From Flavobacterium hydrophilum (GTDB taxonomy: Bacteria; Bacteroidota; Bacteroidia; Flavobacteriales; Flavobacteriaceae), in the NCBI RefSeq assembly GCF_003202405.1, contig NZ_QJHL01000007.1:62001-126000 (forward strand): 64,000 nucleotides of DNA, in the 5' to 3' direction. Positions 13,958 through 22,773 of the stretch are shown piece by piece. Every line of letters starts with the position of its first letter. The first letter of the stretch is position 1. The position numbers and the translations under genes are program-made. The notes beneath the pieces were generated by a model. The model did not search any database. It saw only the letters and a list, made by a program, of their open reading frames with translations, and was not told the origin of the DNA.

Positions 13958-15964
13958 ATGAAAGATAAAACTAATTTTAAACAAGGTTTGTACATTCCAT
14001 TGTTCCCAAATCTTCTAACACTTAAAAGCATTCTAACAGTTGCTTTGGTTTGGTTAAGTATTCACGTACCGGTTCAGGCTCAGGAAATACAATACACAAA
14101 ACCTACCTGGTGGTTTGGTGTGGCTGCGGGTGCCAATTTTAATTTCTATGATGGTTCAACCTATAAATTGAATGCTGGTTTTACACCTCCGGCTACTTTT
14201 CATGAAGCAAAAGGTGTGGGATTATTTGTAGCCCCTCTTTTAGAATATCAACGTCCAGATTCACGGTTCGGTTTTATGCTGCAAACCGGATACGACAATC
14301 GCAGAGCTAAGTTTGAGCAGGTGTTAACCGCTTGTGACTGTCCTGCCGATTTAAAAACGAATATTAGTTACATTACGGTAGAACCAAGTTTACGTTTTAC
14401 ACCATTCAAATCTAATTTTTATTTATTTGGAGGGCCGCGTCTTGCTTTTAATGTGGATAAATCATTTACTTATCAACTAGGCATCAATCCTGCTTTTCCT
14501 GATCAGGCTGCAAGTCCTGAAATAAAAGGTGATTTAAGTGATGTCAAAAAAACGATCATTTCGATGCAAATTGGGATGGGGTATGATTTTCCTCTTTCGT
14601 CGCAAAACAGTAAAACACAATTTGTACTTTCTCCTTTTGCCTCATTTCATCCTTACTTTGGACAGGATCCACGCTCTATTGAAACATTGAGCATCACAAC
14701 CATAAGAGCCGGTGTGGCACTTAAATTTGGTCAGGGAAGTCCGATAGATAATGCAGTTGCAGATCCTGAAGTTCAGTTTTCGGTTAATGCGCCTGCTAAT
14801 GGTGCGCCACAGCAACGTGTAAGGGAAGTTTTTCCACTAAGAAATTATGTATTCTTTGATACTGGTTCATCTGAAATACCAAGCCGTTACAAACTGCTTA
14901 AAAAGGATGAGGTAAAAGACTTCAGGGAAGATCAATTGGAAATGGTAACGCCAATCAACCAATCAGGTCGTTCAGAACGACAAATGAATGTATATTATAA
15001 TGTGATCAATATTTTGGGAGACCGTATGATAAAAAATCCTCCAACTACAATTACATTAGTGGGATCATCTGAACAAGGGGAACCGGAAGGTAAAGAAATG
15101 GCGGAATCAGTAAAAAAATATTTGGTAGATGTTTTTGGAATCAATTCTTCAAGAATTACGACAAAAGGACAGCTGAAACCAAATATTCCTTCAGAACAGC
15201 CAGGAGGAACACTTGAATTGGATTTGCTTCGCGCAGGCGACAGAAGGGTTTCAATTGAGAGTAGTTCTCCGGTATTATTGGCAGAGTTTCAAAGTGGTCC
15301 TGATGCTAAAACAGCAAATACAGCAGCTTTGCAAGAAGCACCAGCTTCAAGTAATGTGGTTTTTGATGTAAAAGGAGCTAATGAAGCTTTCAATGCGTGG
15401 TCAGTACAAACCAAGGATGAAAATGGAAAAGTGCAGTCTTTTGGTCCTTATACTCAGGAAAGCGTGAGCTTGCCTCGTAAATCTATTTTGGGTGACAAAA
15501 CAGAAGGAGATTATAAAATTACATTGACGGGACAAACTAAAAGTGGTAAGTCCGTAACTAAAGAAACTTCAGCGCATATTACACGTTGGACTCCGGTTAA
15601 GATCGAAGATGGAATTAGATACAGTATTATTTTTGAATTCAACGAATCAAAAGCAATCACTATTTATGAAAAATATTTAACAGAAGTTGTAGCGCCTAAA
15701 ATTCCAATGAATGGAACGGTTATTATCCATGGTCATACTGATATTATTGGAGACGATGACCACAATTTAAAATTGTCTGAGGCACGTGCAAATGAAGTCA
15801 AAAATATTATCCAGAATGCTTTGGCAAAATCAAACAGAACAGATGTGAAATTTGAAGTAACGGGTTACGGAGAAGATTCTAGCCGCTCACCATTTGACAA
15901 TAAATATCCGGAAGAACGTTTTTACAACCGTACCGTAATTATTGATGTTTTTCAAAAACAGTAA
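13958..15964 (+). CDS. OmpA-family outer-membrane protein, 668 aa
   Basis: An N-terminal extension and signal sequence end at about residue 42 (VPVQAQ). Residues 43 to about 270 look like an outer-membrane beta-barrel (alternating aromatic strands such as WWFGVAAGANFNFYDG). A middle region (about 280-560) has an OmpA-like first repeat (VFFDTGSSEIPSRYKLL, ITLVGSSEQGEPEG) and an Ig-like part. The C-terminus (about 560-668) is an OmpA peptidoglycan-binding domain with HGHTDIIG near residue 590 and LSEARANEVKNII. It likely links outer membrane to peptidoglycan. It follows the DUF3494 lipoprotein in the same direction, and this pairing suggests a shared cell-surface role. Confidence 0.85.
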   Translation: MKDKTNFKQGLYIPLFPNLLTLKSILTVALVWLSIHVPVQAQEIQYTKPTWWFGVAAGANFNFYDGSTYKLNAGFTPPATFHEAKGVGLFVAPLLEYQRPDSRFGFMLQTGYDNRRAKFEQVLTACDCPADLKTNISYITVEPSLRFTPFKSNFYLFGGPRLAFNVDKSFTYQLGINPAFPDQAASPEIKGDLSDVKKTIISMQIGMGYDFPLSSQNSKTQFVLSPFASFHPYFGQDPRSIETLSITTIRAGVALKFGQGSPIDNAVADPEVQFSVNAPANGAPQQRVREVFPLRNYVFFDTGSSEIPSRYKLLKKDEVKDFREDQLEMVTPINQSGRSERQMNVYYNVINILGDRMIKNPPTTITLVGSSEQGEPEGKEMAESVKKYLVDVFGINSSRITTKGQLKPNIPSEQPGGTLELDLLRAGDRRVSIESSSPVLLAEFQSGPDAKTANTAALQEAPASSNVVFDVKGANEAFNAWSVQTKDENGKVQSFGPYTQESVSLPRKSILGDKTEGDYKITLTGQTKSGKSVTKETSAHITRWTPVKIEDGIRYSIIFEFNESKAITIYEKYLTEVVAPKIPMNGTVIIHGHTDIIGDDDHNLKLSEARANEVKNIIQNALAKSNRTDVKFEVTGYGEDSSRSPFDNKYPEERFYNRTVIIDVFQKQ

Positions 15965-15989
15965 ATTTTAATACGTTTATAATAGTTAA

Positions 15990-16019
15990 AGGACAGGTCT
16001 TATAGCCTGTCCTTTTTTT
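15990..16019 (+). terminator. Terminator after the OmpA-type gene
   Basis: AGGACAGG (15990-15997) pairs with CCTGTCCT (16006-16013), followed by seven T. Confidence 0.9.
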
Positions 16020-16106
16020 ATGGATAAAAGCCTTTGAATCAGTTTGTAGGTTGTTGCGTGTTTTAAAAAATTCGGTAATTCTTATGGAAAGTATTGGATT
16101 CCATCG

Positions 16107-16114
16107 TACCTTTG
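16107..16114 (+). promoter_or_regulatory. -7 element upstream of era (TACCTTTG)
   Basis: TACCTTTG fits TAnnTTTG and lies 122 bp before the era ATG, leaving a moderately long 5' leader. Confidence 0.55.
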
Positions 16115-16236
16115 TGCCCGAAACATCAAGAAATAAAGGAGTTGGCTCAGCATCGGATTTATGAATTCTAAAATTAAAACGAATTCAAATCATCGAGTAA
16201 AAATCGATACTTCACTTGATTAAAAGTACACATATT

Positions 16237-17118
16237 ATGTCACATAAAGCAGGTTTTGTAAACATTATCGGGAATCCAAACGTTGGAAAATCAACGTTGA
16301 TGAACGCCTTTGTTGGAGAAAGATTATCGATTATTACATCAAAAGCACAAACAACCCGCCATCGTATTCTTGGAATCGTGAATGGCGAAGATTTTCAACT
16401 TATATTATCGGATACCCCAGGAATCATCAAACCCGCTTATGAAATGCAGGAGTCGATGATGAACTTTGTGAAATCGGCTTTTGAAGATGCTGATATTTTA
16501 GTTTACATGGTCGAAATAGGAGAGCAGGACTTAAAAGACGAAGCTTTCTTTAATAAAATCATTCATGCTAAAATTCCGGTTTTGTTGTTGCTGAATAAAA
16601 TCGACAATTCAAATCAGGAACAATTAGAAGAACAAGTGGCGTTTTGGACAGCAAAAGTGCCAAACGCAGAAATCTTCCCTATCTCAGCGCTACAAAATTT
16701 TAATGTACCGGAAGTTTTCAGCAGAATTATTTCTCTATTGCCAGAATCTCCTGCCTATTATCCAAAAGATCAGTTAACAGACAAACCGGAACGTTTTTTC
16801 GTAAACGAAACTATTCGTGAAAAAATCTTGTTGAATTACAGCAAAGAGATTCCGTATGCGGTTGAAATAGTAACAGAAGAATTTTTTGAAGACGAAAAAA
16901 TCATCCGAATCCGTTCGATCATTATGGTAGAACGTGAAACTCAAAAGGGAATTATCATCGGACATAAAGGAGCTGCTCTTAAAAAAGTTGGAACCGATGC
17001 TCGTGCCGATTTAGAGAAATTCTTCGGAAAACAAATTCACATCGAACTAGTCGTAAAAGTGAATAAAAACTGGAGAAGCAATGCTAATATGCTGAAACGA
17101 TTTGGATATAATCAATAA
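16237..17118 (+). CDS. era: GTPase Era, 293 aa
   Basis: Era binds the 3' end of 16S rRNA and is needed for 30S assembly. The N-terminal GTPase domain shows G1 GNPNVGKS, G3 DTPG and G4 NKID; the C-terminal part (about 200-293) is the KH RNA-binding domain with GIIIGHKGAALKKVG. I chose the ATG at 16237 (MSHKAGFVNIIG) over an upstream TTG at 16216, because family members start just before the first strand. The full-length size is normal. It is followed by a Flavo-1-like RNA and der, another ribosome-assembly GTPase. Confidence 0.95.
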   Translation: MSHKAGFVNIIGNPNVGKSTLMNAFVGERLSIITSKAQTTRHRILGIVNGEDFQLILSDTPGIIKPAYEMQESMMNFVKSAFEDADILVYMVEIGEQDLKDEAFFNKIIHAKIPVLLLLNKIDNSNQEQLEEQVAFWTAKVPNAEIFPISALQNFNVPEVFSRIISLLPESPAYYPKDQLTDKPERFFVNETIREKILLNYSKEIPYAVEIVTEEFFEDEKIIRIRSIIMVERETQKGIIIGHKGAALKKVGTDARADLEKFFGKQIHIELVVKVNKNWRSNANMLKRFGYNQ

Positions 17119-17183
17119 GAGTTTTTGTTTGTTTCAGGTTTCAGGTTTGAAATTTGATACGAAAAACTTCTTATAAATTTTAT

Positions 17184-17272
17184 GCCCTAGCCCTGATAGA
17201 AGTGGAAATCCTTTTGTGGCGCTTCTTTAGCGACATAAAAGATTGAAACGGATAGCAGGATTAGCTCCTGAA
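17184..17272 (+). ncRNA. Flavo-1-like structured RNA
   Basis: The sequence runs from GCCCTAGCCCTGAT to GGATAGCAGGATTAGCTCC. CTAGCCCTG (17187-17195) pairs with CAGGATTAG near 17256-17264, and an inner hairpin joins CTTTTGTGGCGCT to AGCGACATAAAAG around a TCTTT loop (about 17210-17241). I recall this conserved pattern as the Flavo-1 motif, a repeated noncoding RNA of Flavobacteria with no known function; the name is from memory, while the pairing is seen. It lies between era and der, on the plus strand in this reading. Confidence 0.6.
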
Positions 17273-17349
17273 AACCCTTATTAAATAACAGGAAAAATAA
17301 TAAAAAACTCAGGTATTTAGAAAGATAGTGACTAAGCCACTTTTTTAAC

Positions 17350-17357
17350 TACCTTTG
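17350..17357 (+). promoter_or_regulatory. -7 element upstream of der (TACCTTTG)
   Basis: TACCTTTG fits the Bacteroidetes -7 consensus and lies 96 bp before the der ATG. Short repeats of TCTAAAATC (about 17411-17445) fill the leader. Confidence 0.6.
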
Positions 17358-17453
17358 CAAAAAATTAAAATAAAGCATTTTGGATTTATAAGTGATTGAT
17401 TATGGGAGACTAAAATCAAAAAATCTAAAGTCTAAAATCTAAAATTCAAAAAA

Positions 17454-18764
17454 ATGAATAACATTGTTGCGATAGTAGGAAGACCTAATGTGGGGAAATC
17501 GACCCTTTTTAATAGGCTGATACAAAGAAGAGAAGCTATTGTAGATTCAGTATCTGGGGTTACCCGTGATAGAAACTATGGTAAAAGCGAGTGGAATGGA
17601 AAAGAGTTTTCTGTAATTGATACCGGCGGATATATTCGTGGATCTGATGACGTATTTGAAGGTGAAATCCGTAAACAAGTAGAGCTTGCTATCGATGAGG
17701 CTGATGTTATTATTTTTGTGGTTGATGTAGAAGAAGGAATTACACCAATGGATGAAACCGTTGCTAAATTGCTTCGTAAAGTAACAAAACCAGTTTTATT
17801 GGCCGTAAATAAGGTTGATAATGCCATGCGTGAGAAAGATGCTGTTGAGTTTTACAACCTTGGTTTAGGAGAATATTACACATTTGCAAGTATTTCAGGA
17901 AGCGGAACGGGAGATTTATTAGATGCTTTGATTGACTCTTTCCCAGAGAAACCAGAACCAGTTCAGGAAGAAGTGGTTTTACCGCGTTTTGCTGTTGTAG
18001 GTCGCCCAAATGCAGGTAAATCAAGTTTTATCAATGCATTAATTGGTAAAGAGCGTTTCATGGTAACGGATATTGCAGGAACCACGCGTGATGCTATTGA
18101 TACAAAATTTGACCGTTTTGGTTTTGAATTCAACTTGGTGGATACAGCGGGAATCCGTCGTAAAGCTAAAGTGAAAGAAGATTTAGAATTTTATTCTGTA
18201 ATGCGTTCTGTAAGAGCAATTGAGCATGCAGATATTTGTATATTGGTAATCGACGCAACCCGCGGATTCGAAGGTCAGGATCAGAGTATTTTCTGGCTGG
18301 CAGAAAAAAACCGTAAAGGTGTTGTAATCCTGGTAAATAAATGGGATTTGGTTGAAAAAGATACCATGTCTACACGTGATTATGAGGAAAAAATCAAAAA
18401 AGAATTAATGCCGTTTACAGATGTGCCAATTCTTTTCGTTTCGGCATTGACAAAACAACGTTTGTTGAAAGCATTGGAAGCTACAGTTCAGGTTTTTGAA
18501 AACAGAAAGCAAAGAATTGCGACTTCAAAATTCAACGAATACATGTTGAAAGTAATTGAAGCTTATCCGCCGCCGGCGACAAAAGGTAAGTATGTGAAAA
18601 TTAAATATTGTATGCAATTGCCAACTCAAACGCCTCAGTTTGTGTTTTTTGCTAACATGCCACAATATGTTAAGGAACCATATAAGAGATATCTTGAAAA
18701 TAAGATTAGAGAAAATTGGGACTTTGCAGGAGTTCCGATAGATATTTATATCAGAGAAAAATAA
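17454..18764 (+). CDS. der: Ribosome biogenesis GTPase Der, 436 aa
   Basis: Two consecutive GTPase domains, the hallmark of Der/EngA: first G1 GRPNVGKS (residues 8-15) with DTGG, second G1 GRPNAGKS (near 182) with DTAG and NKWD. The C-terminal KH-like domain (about 355-436) includes PPPATKGKYVKIKYCMQ and FVFFANMP. Der acts in late 50S subunit maturation. Length is normal for the family. A strong terminator follows directly, so it is transcribed alone or with the upstream RNA. Confidence 0.96.
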   Translation: MNNIVAIVGRPNVGKSTLFNRLIQRREAIVDSVSGVTRDRNYGKSEWNGKEFSVIDTGGYIRGSDDVFEGEIRKQVELAIDEADVIIFVVDVEEGITPMDETVAKLLRKVTKPVLLAVNKVDNAMREKDAVEFYNLGLGEYYTFASISGSGTGDLLDALIDSFPEKPEPVQEEVVLPRFAVVGRPNAGKSSFINALIGKERFMVTDIAGTTRDAIDTKFDRFGFEFNLVDTAGIRRKAKVKEDLEFYSVMRSVRAIEHADICILVIDATRGFEGQDQSIFWLAEKNRKGVVILVNKWDLVEKDTMSTRDYEEKIKKELMPFTDVPILFVSALTKQRLLKALEATVQVFENRKQRIATSKFNEYMLKVIEAYPPPATKGKYVKIKYCMQLPTQTPQFVFFANMPQYVKEPYKRYLENKIRENWDFAGVPIDIYIREK

Positions 18765-18770
18765 AGTTTT

Positions 18771-18797
18771 AAGTCCCAATTTTGGGACTTTTTTTTT
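18771..18797 (+). terminator. Terminator of der
   Basis: AAGTCCCAA pairs perfectly with TTGGGACTT (18771-18790) and is followed by a run of T. Confidence 0.92.
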
Positions 18798-18919
18798 GCT
18801 TTTTTCAATTAAAAAATAGATCTGATCAGTATAAAAGGCATCATATTTGACAAAAGTTGAAATCACAAATTAAACCTTTTGATTCTTTAAAAGTCTTATG
18901 GTTCTAACTTAACCTTTTT

Positions 18920-21709
18920 ATGACGAGATTATATTCTTTTTTATTGCTTTTTGTTTTTGTTTATTCGGCACATTCCCAAAATGATATTGTTGTCAGAGGA
19001 ACTGTTCTCGATGTAAACACGCAGTTGCCAATGGAACTTGCAACTGTTTATTTTACTACTGTAAAAGATTCTACTGTTCTTGATTATGCGACCACTGATA
19101 AAAATGGCGCTTTTAGAATGGATATTAAAAAATATGATAAACCTGTTTTTCTAAAAGTGAATTATATGGGATATCAAACCTATTTTGAAGAATACAAAGG
19201 ACTTTCTGAAAGCAAAGATTTTGGCAAAATATATTTAATTGAAAATGTCAATGCGCTAAATGACGTAGTTATAAAAACAGAAGCTCCTCCGGTTACAATT
19301 AAAAAAGATACATTAGAGTTTAATGCAAGTTCTTATAGAGTGCGCCCGGATTCGAATGTAGAAACCCTGCTGAAGCAATTACCGGGTTTTGATGTTGACA
19401 ATGATGGTAAAATTACCGTGAATGGACGCGAGGTAAATCAGGTTTTAGTTAATGGAAAAACATTTTTTGATAAAAATGGTGCCATTGCGATTAAAAATTT
19501 GCCTGCAGATATTATAAAAAAAGTTCAGGTATCGGATTTTAAAACTAAAAAAGAGGAACTTTCAAAACAGGAATCTACTTCAGATTTTTCGAGTATCAAT
19601 ATCACTATTGATGAAAAGAAAAATAAGGGTTATTTTGGTAAAGTAATGGGAGGTTACGGTACAGATGACCGTTATGAAGTTAATGGTAATTTAAATTATT
19701 TTAATAATAAGCAAAAAATAAGTTTGCTGCTCACTTCAAATAATATTAATGCAACCGAATTTGCAAAAGATGATGTTTTTGATAGTATGGGAGGCGGAAG
19801 GACCAATACGAGAGGAGGAAATTCAAATTCCGGAGGCAACAAAGGTATTATACAGTCTAATTTATTAGGGATTAATTATTCTGATGACTGGAGAGAAGAT
19901 TTGCTTGCTATGGGGAGTTATAATTTTTCGAACACGGTAAATAAAAACGAGAGTAACTCCAATCAGCTTAGTCTTTTGCCAACCGGAAATATTATTACTG
20001 ATGCTGATTCTAAATCCAGAAATGAAAGTACTGGCAATAACGTGAATTTTGAACTGGAATATAAAATTGATCCTACTTCCAGAATTGTTTTTACGCCAAA
20101 AGTGAGTCAGTCAAGAAATATCGGCCATTCCGAGTCAAACAGTACTTCTGTGGATGAAAACAATAATCCGTTGAATAATAGTGATTCGAGATCGGATTCT
20201 GAAGGTGATAGCATGAATTTTGGAAACACAATCAACTATAATAAAGCTTTTGAAAAAAAATCAAGAAATTTAAGTTTTGTTTTCTCTAATAATAATACAG
20301 GAAATGATTCTGAAACAATAAATATTTCTAATACATTTTTTGAACAGGGAGATCGTCCGGATGAGATAAGAAATCAAAAAACAGCAAAGAAAAGCAGTAG
20401 TGATTCGTATTCAGCAGATTTAGAATATACAGAACCTATAACCGATTCATTAAGAGTTAGATTTGGTTCTGATTTTGACTGGAAAAGCAATACTAATGAC
20501 GAAAGAACATTTAGTTTTGATTCTGAAACGGGTGAATATACTGATTTTGATCTGGCTTTTAGTAATTATTCCAGTTCAACTCAAAATTCAGTTACACCAA
20601 AAGTGGGCGTTACTTTACAGAAAAATAAGTATACCCTTAATATTGACAGTAGGACTTCAATAGTAAATTTTGATAATCATTCATTATACTTAAATAATCC
20701 AACAGATTTAAGTAAAAAGTATGCATTGCCTTTTGCGACTGCCTTGTTGAGATACAAGTTCAGCCGCTCTAAAAATTTATCATTTAAATTCGATTATTCA
20801 AATGCATTGCCTTCTGCAGCTCAATTAATGCCGATTGTAAATTTGAATAATCCTCTTAATACAATAGTTGGTAATCCAGATTTGAATCCTGTTGAAAAGA
20901 GCAGTGTTAATTTTAATTTCAGAAATTATGATTTTCGTTCCCGTTCAGGGTATAATTTTTCTTTAAAAGCAGATTATTACAACAACTCTATTGAGTCAAC
21001 TTCCGTTTATGATGAAAGTGGAAAAAGAACTACTACATATGTAAATATTTCCGGGGTATACAATACTTCTCTTGGTGTAAACTGGAATCAGTCTATAAAG
21101 GAGGGAGTACATGCATTACGATACGGCTTTGGTTTAAACGGAGGCTATACTTTTGATAAAGGATTTACAAATTCTGTTTTATATAATGCAAAATCAATTT
21201 CCATATCACCAAAAGCTTATTTATCATATGATTATGGAGAAATACTAACTATTGCACCTTCTTATGGTTTGTCATACAGCCAGTCAAATTATGAAAATAC
21301 TTCCAGAGATGCGACTTCAAATGTGGTACACAGAGCTAATGTGCAAACAACTACTTATTGGCCTGAGAATTTAGTTTTTGGAAATGATTTTGGATATACT
21401 TACAATTCAAATATCTCAGATGAATTTAAAAAAGATTTTTATTTATGGAATACCAGTTTGTCATACGGTTTCTTAAAAAAGACAATGTTTCTTAAGGTAA
21501 AAGTTTATGATGTTCTGAACCAAAATCAAAGTGCTACAAGAACCATTTCTGCAACTTCGGTGCGTGATGAAGAAAATATGGTTCTGAAACGTTATGCAAT
21601 GTTTTCTATAGCTTATAAAATTGGAAATTTTGCTGCAGAAAAAGGAAAAAGAAGAGGGGGAGAACGAGGAGAAAGAGGAGACCGAGGTGGAAGAGAAACA
21701 GAGGGATAA
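18920..21709 (+). CDS. Outer-membrane beta-barrel protein, TonB-receptor-like, 929 aa
   Basis: A signal peptide (MTRLYSFLLLFVFVYSAHSQ) is followed by a carboxypeptidase-regulatory-like beta-sandwich (about 24-115, RGTVLDVNTQLPMELATVYF), a plug-like segment (about 125-230, with LLKQLPGFDVDNDGKITVNG and a repeated VNG/VLVNGKTFF pattern), and a long Asn/Ser-rich beta-barrel. This is the outer membrane beta-barrel family (OMP_b-brl_3 type) rather than a classic SusC. The last 20 or so residues are an unusual Gly/Arg/Glu-rich tail (KRRGGERGERGDRGG) after the final strand. Substrate is unknown. It stands alone, with a bidirectional terminator downstream. Confidence 0.85.
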   Translation: MTRLYSFLLLFVFVYSAHSQNDIVVRGTVLDVNTQLPMELATVYFTTVKDSTVLDYATTDKNGAFRMDIKKYDKPVFLKVNYMGYQTYFEEYKGLSESKDFGKIYLIENVNALNDVVIKTEAPPVTIKKDTLEFNASSYRVRPDSNVETLLKQLPGFDVDNDGKITVNGREVNQVLVNGKTFFDKNGAIAIKNLPADIIKKVQVSDFKTKKEELSKQESTSDFSSINITIDEKKNKGYFGKVMGGYGTDDRYEVNGNLNYFNNKQKISLLLTSNNINATEFAKDDVFDSMGGGRTNTRGGNSNSGGNKGIIQSNLLGINYSDDWREDLLAMGSYNFSNTVNKNESNSNQLSLLPTGNIITDADSKSRNESTGNNVNFELEYKIDPTSRIVFTPKVSQSRNIGHSESNSTSVDENNNPLNNSDSRSDSEGDSMNFGNTINYNKAFEKKSRNLSFVFSNNNTGNDSETINISNTFFEQGDRPDEIRNQKTAKKSSSDSYSADLEYTEPITDSLRVRFGSDFDWKSNTNDERTFSFDSETGEYTDFDLAFSNYSSSTQNSVTPKVGVTLQKNKYTLNIDSRTSIVNFDNHSLYLNNPTDLSKKYALPFATALLRYKFSRSKNLSFKFDYSNALPSAAQLMPIVNLNNPLNTIVGNPDLNPVEKSSVNFNFRNYDFRSRSGYNFSLKADYYNNSIESTSVYDESGKRTTTYVNISGVYNTSLGVNWNQSIKEGVHALRYGFGLNGGYTFDKGFTNSVLYNAKSISISPKAYLSYDYGEILTIAPSYGLSYSQSNYENTSRDATSNVVHRANVQTTTYWPENLVFGNDFGYTYNSNISDEFKKDFYLWNTSLSYGFLKKTMFLKVKVYDVLNQNQSATRTISATSVRDEENMVLKRYAMFSIAYKIGNFAAEKGKRRGGERGERGDRGGRETEG

Positions 21710-21771
21710 TTTTTATTCTAAAATGCCAAAGGTAATAATTGAGTTTTTTTTAGAAAGAAAATCTCTTATAT

Positions 21772-21812
21772 AAAAGAACAAACTCCAGCTAAAAACTGGA
21801 GTTTGTTCTTTT
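21772..21812. terminator. Bidirectional terminator
   Basis: A perfect 17-bp stem (21772-21788 with 21796-21812) around a 7-base loop has A and T runs on its outer ends, so it serves the convergent genes on both sides. Confidence 0.93.
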
Positions 21813-21872
21813 AATAACTGTTCCAAACTTATAAGAATTAGAATTTCAAATATTTAATAGTCCTCCTATGAT

Positions 21873-22610
21873 TTAATTTTTTTTGTCAATTCTGTGATAC
21901 ACGGTAAAACGAATAATATCACGATTATAAAAATCAACACCGCTGGCACGTCGCTGAAAATTTTTTAAATATCCTAATTCCAAACCAATATTGGGGTTGA
22001 AATGATAGCGTAAAGCTCCATAAATTCGGTTCTGATCAAAAGTGTTGTTTTTATTATCTTTTCCGTGATTGAATAAAATTTCATCAGATATGGTTCCTTT
22101 TAAACTTCTTTTTTCTTTTGCCCAAAGTGTAAAAGTCGATTGCAGGCGATATCTGAACCGAAAAGAAAAAGAGTAATCGTTTAATAGTTCTGTTTTCGTT
22201 GCTTTTTGTATAAAGCGTTCTTCAAGCTGAAAACGGTTGTGGAAAGTAATTTTTGCAAGGTCATTAATAAGAGTAACATCTTGTTGAATACGATATTCGG
22301 GTATGGAGAATTCAGGATCAGACAAAGGGGTTTGGGTATTAACACTAAAATAAGCAAACCCGCCGCCTAAATCAACATGCTGACTGGCTCGATATCTTCC
22401 CTGAGTCCTGAAAACAAATACGTTTTCGTGAATCGGATTCAAAAAACTTCGATTATCAAATTCAGAGTGCAGGGACCATTTTTCAGATATTGGCAAAATA
22501 TTATAATATCGAATCCAGGTTAAAGTTTGTTTTTCGATGTTTTTTTTGCTTTGAGCTACAGTAAATTGACTTAAAAATGCTAAAAAAAGAAAGAATCTGA
22601 AAAATTTCAT
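21873..22610 (-). CDS. DUF2490 outer-membrane protein, 245 aa
   Basis: A signal peptide (MKFFRFFLFLAFLSQFTVAQ) is followed by alternating aromatic strands typical of a small outer-membrane barrel: TLTWIRYYNILPISEKWSLHSEFDNR, FVFRTQGRYRAS and, at the end, LGYLKNF...IIRFTVYHRI. Length and pattern fit the DUF2490 family of Bacteroidetes outer-membrane proteins, whose function is unknown. It is the last gene before the bidirectional terminator and is separated from the upstream TonB receptor by another terminator, so it is probably transcribed alone. Confidence 0.8.
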   Translation of the reverse strand: MKFFRFFLFLAFLSQFTVAQSKKNIEKQTLTWIRYYNILPISEKWSLHSEFDNRSFLNPIHENVFVFRTQGRYRASQHVDLGGGFAYFSVNTQTPLSDPEFSIPEYRIQQDVTLINDLAKITFHNRFQLEERFIQKATKTELLNDYSFSFRFRYRLQSTFTLWAKEKRSLKGTISDEILFNHGKDNKNNTFDQNRIYGALRYHFNPNIGLELGYLKNFQRRASGVDFYNRDIIRFTVYHRIDKKN

Positions 22611-22713
22611 CTATGCTGTATAAATTCAAGCTGCGAATATATACAAATGAATGATGATTTTGGACAGAATAAAAATTGTTTTAAATTCTATTTTGTGAAT
22701 TTAAAATTTAAAA

Positions 22714-22748
22714 AAAACGAGATGCACTTATAAAATGCATCTCGTTTT
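22714..22748. terminator. Bidirectional terminator after the TonB receptor
   Basis: AAAACGAGATGCA (22714-22726) pairs perfectly with TGCATCTCGTTTT (22736-22748). Confidence 0.93.
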
Positions 22749-22773
22749 AACCAAACTAACTGTACTTATTTTA

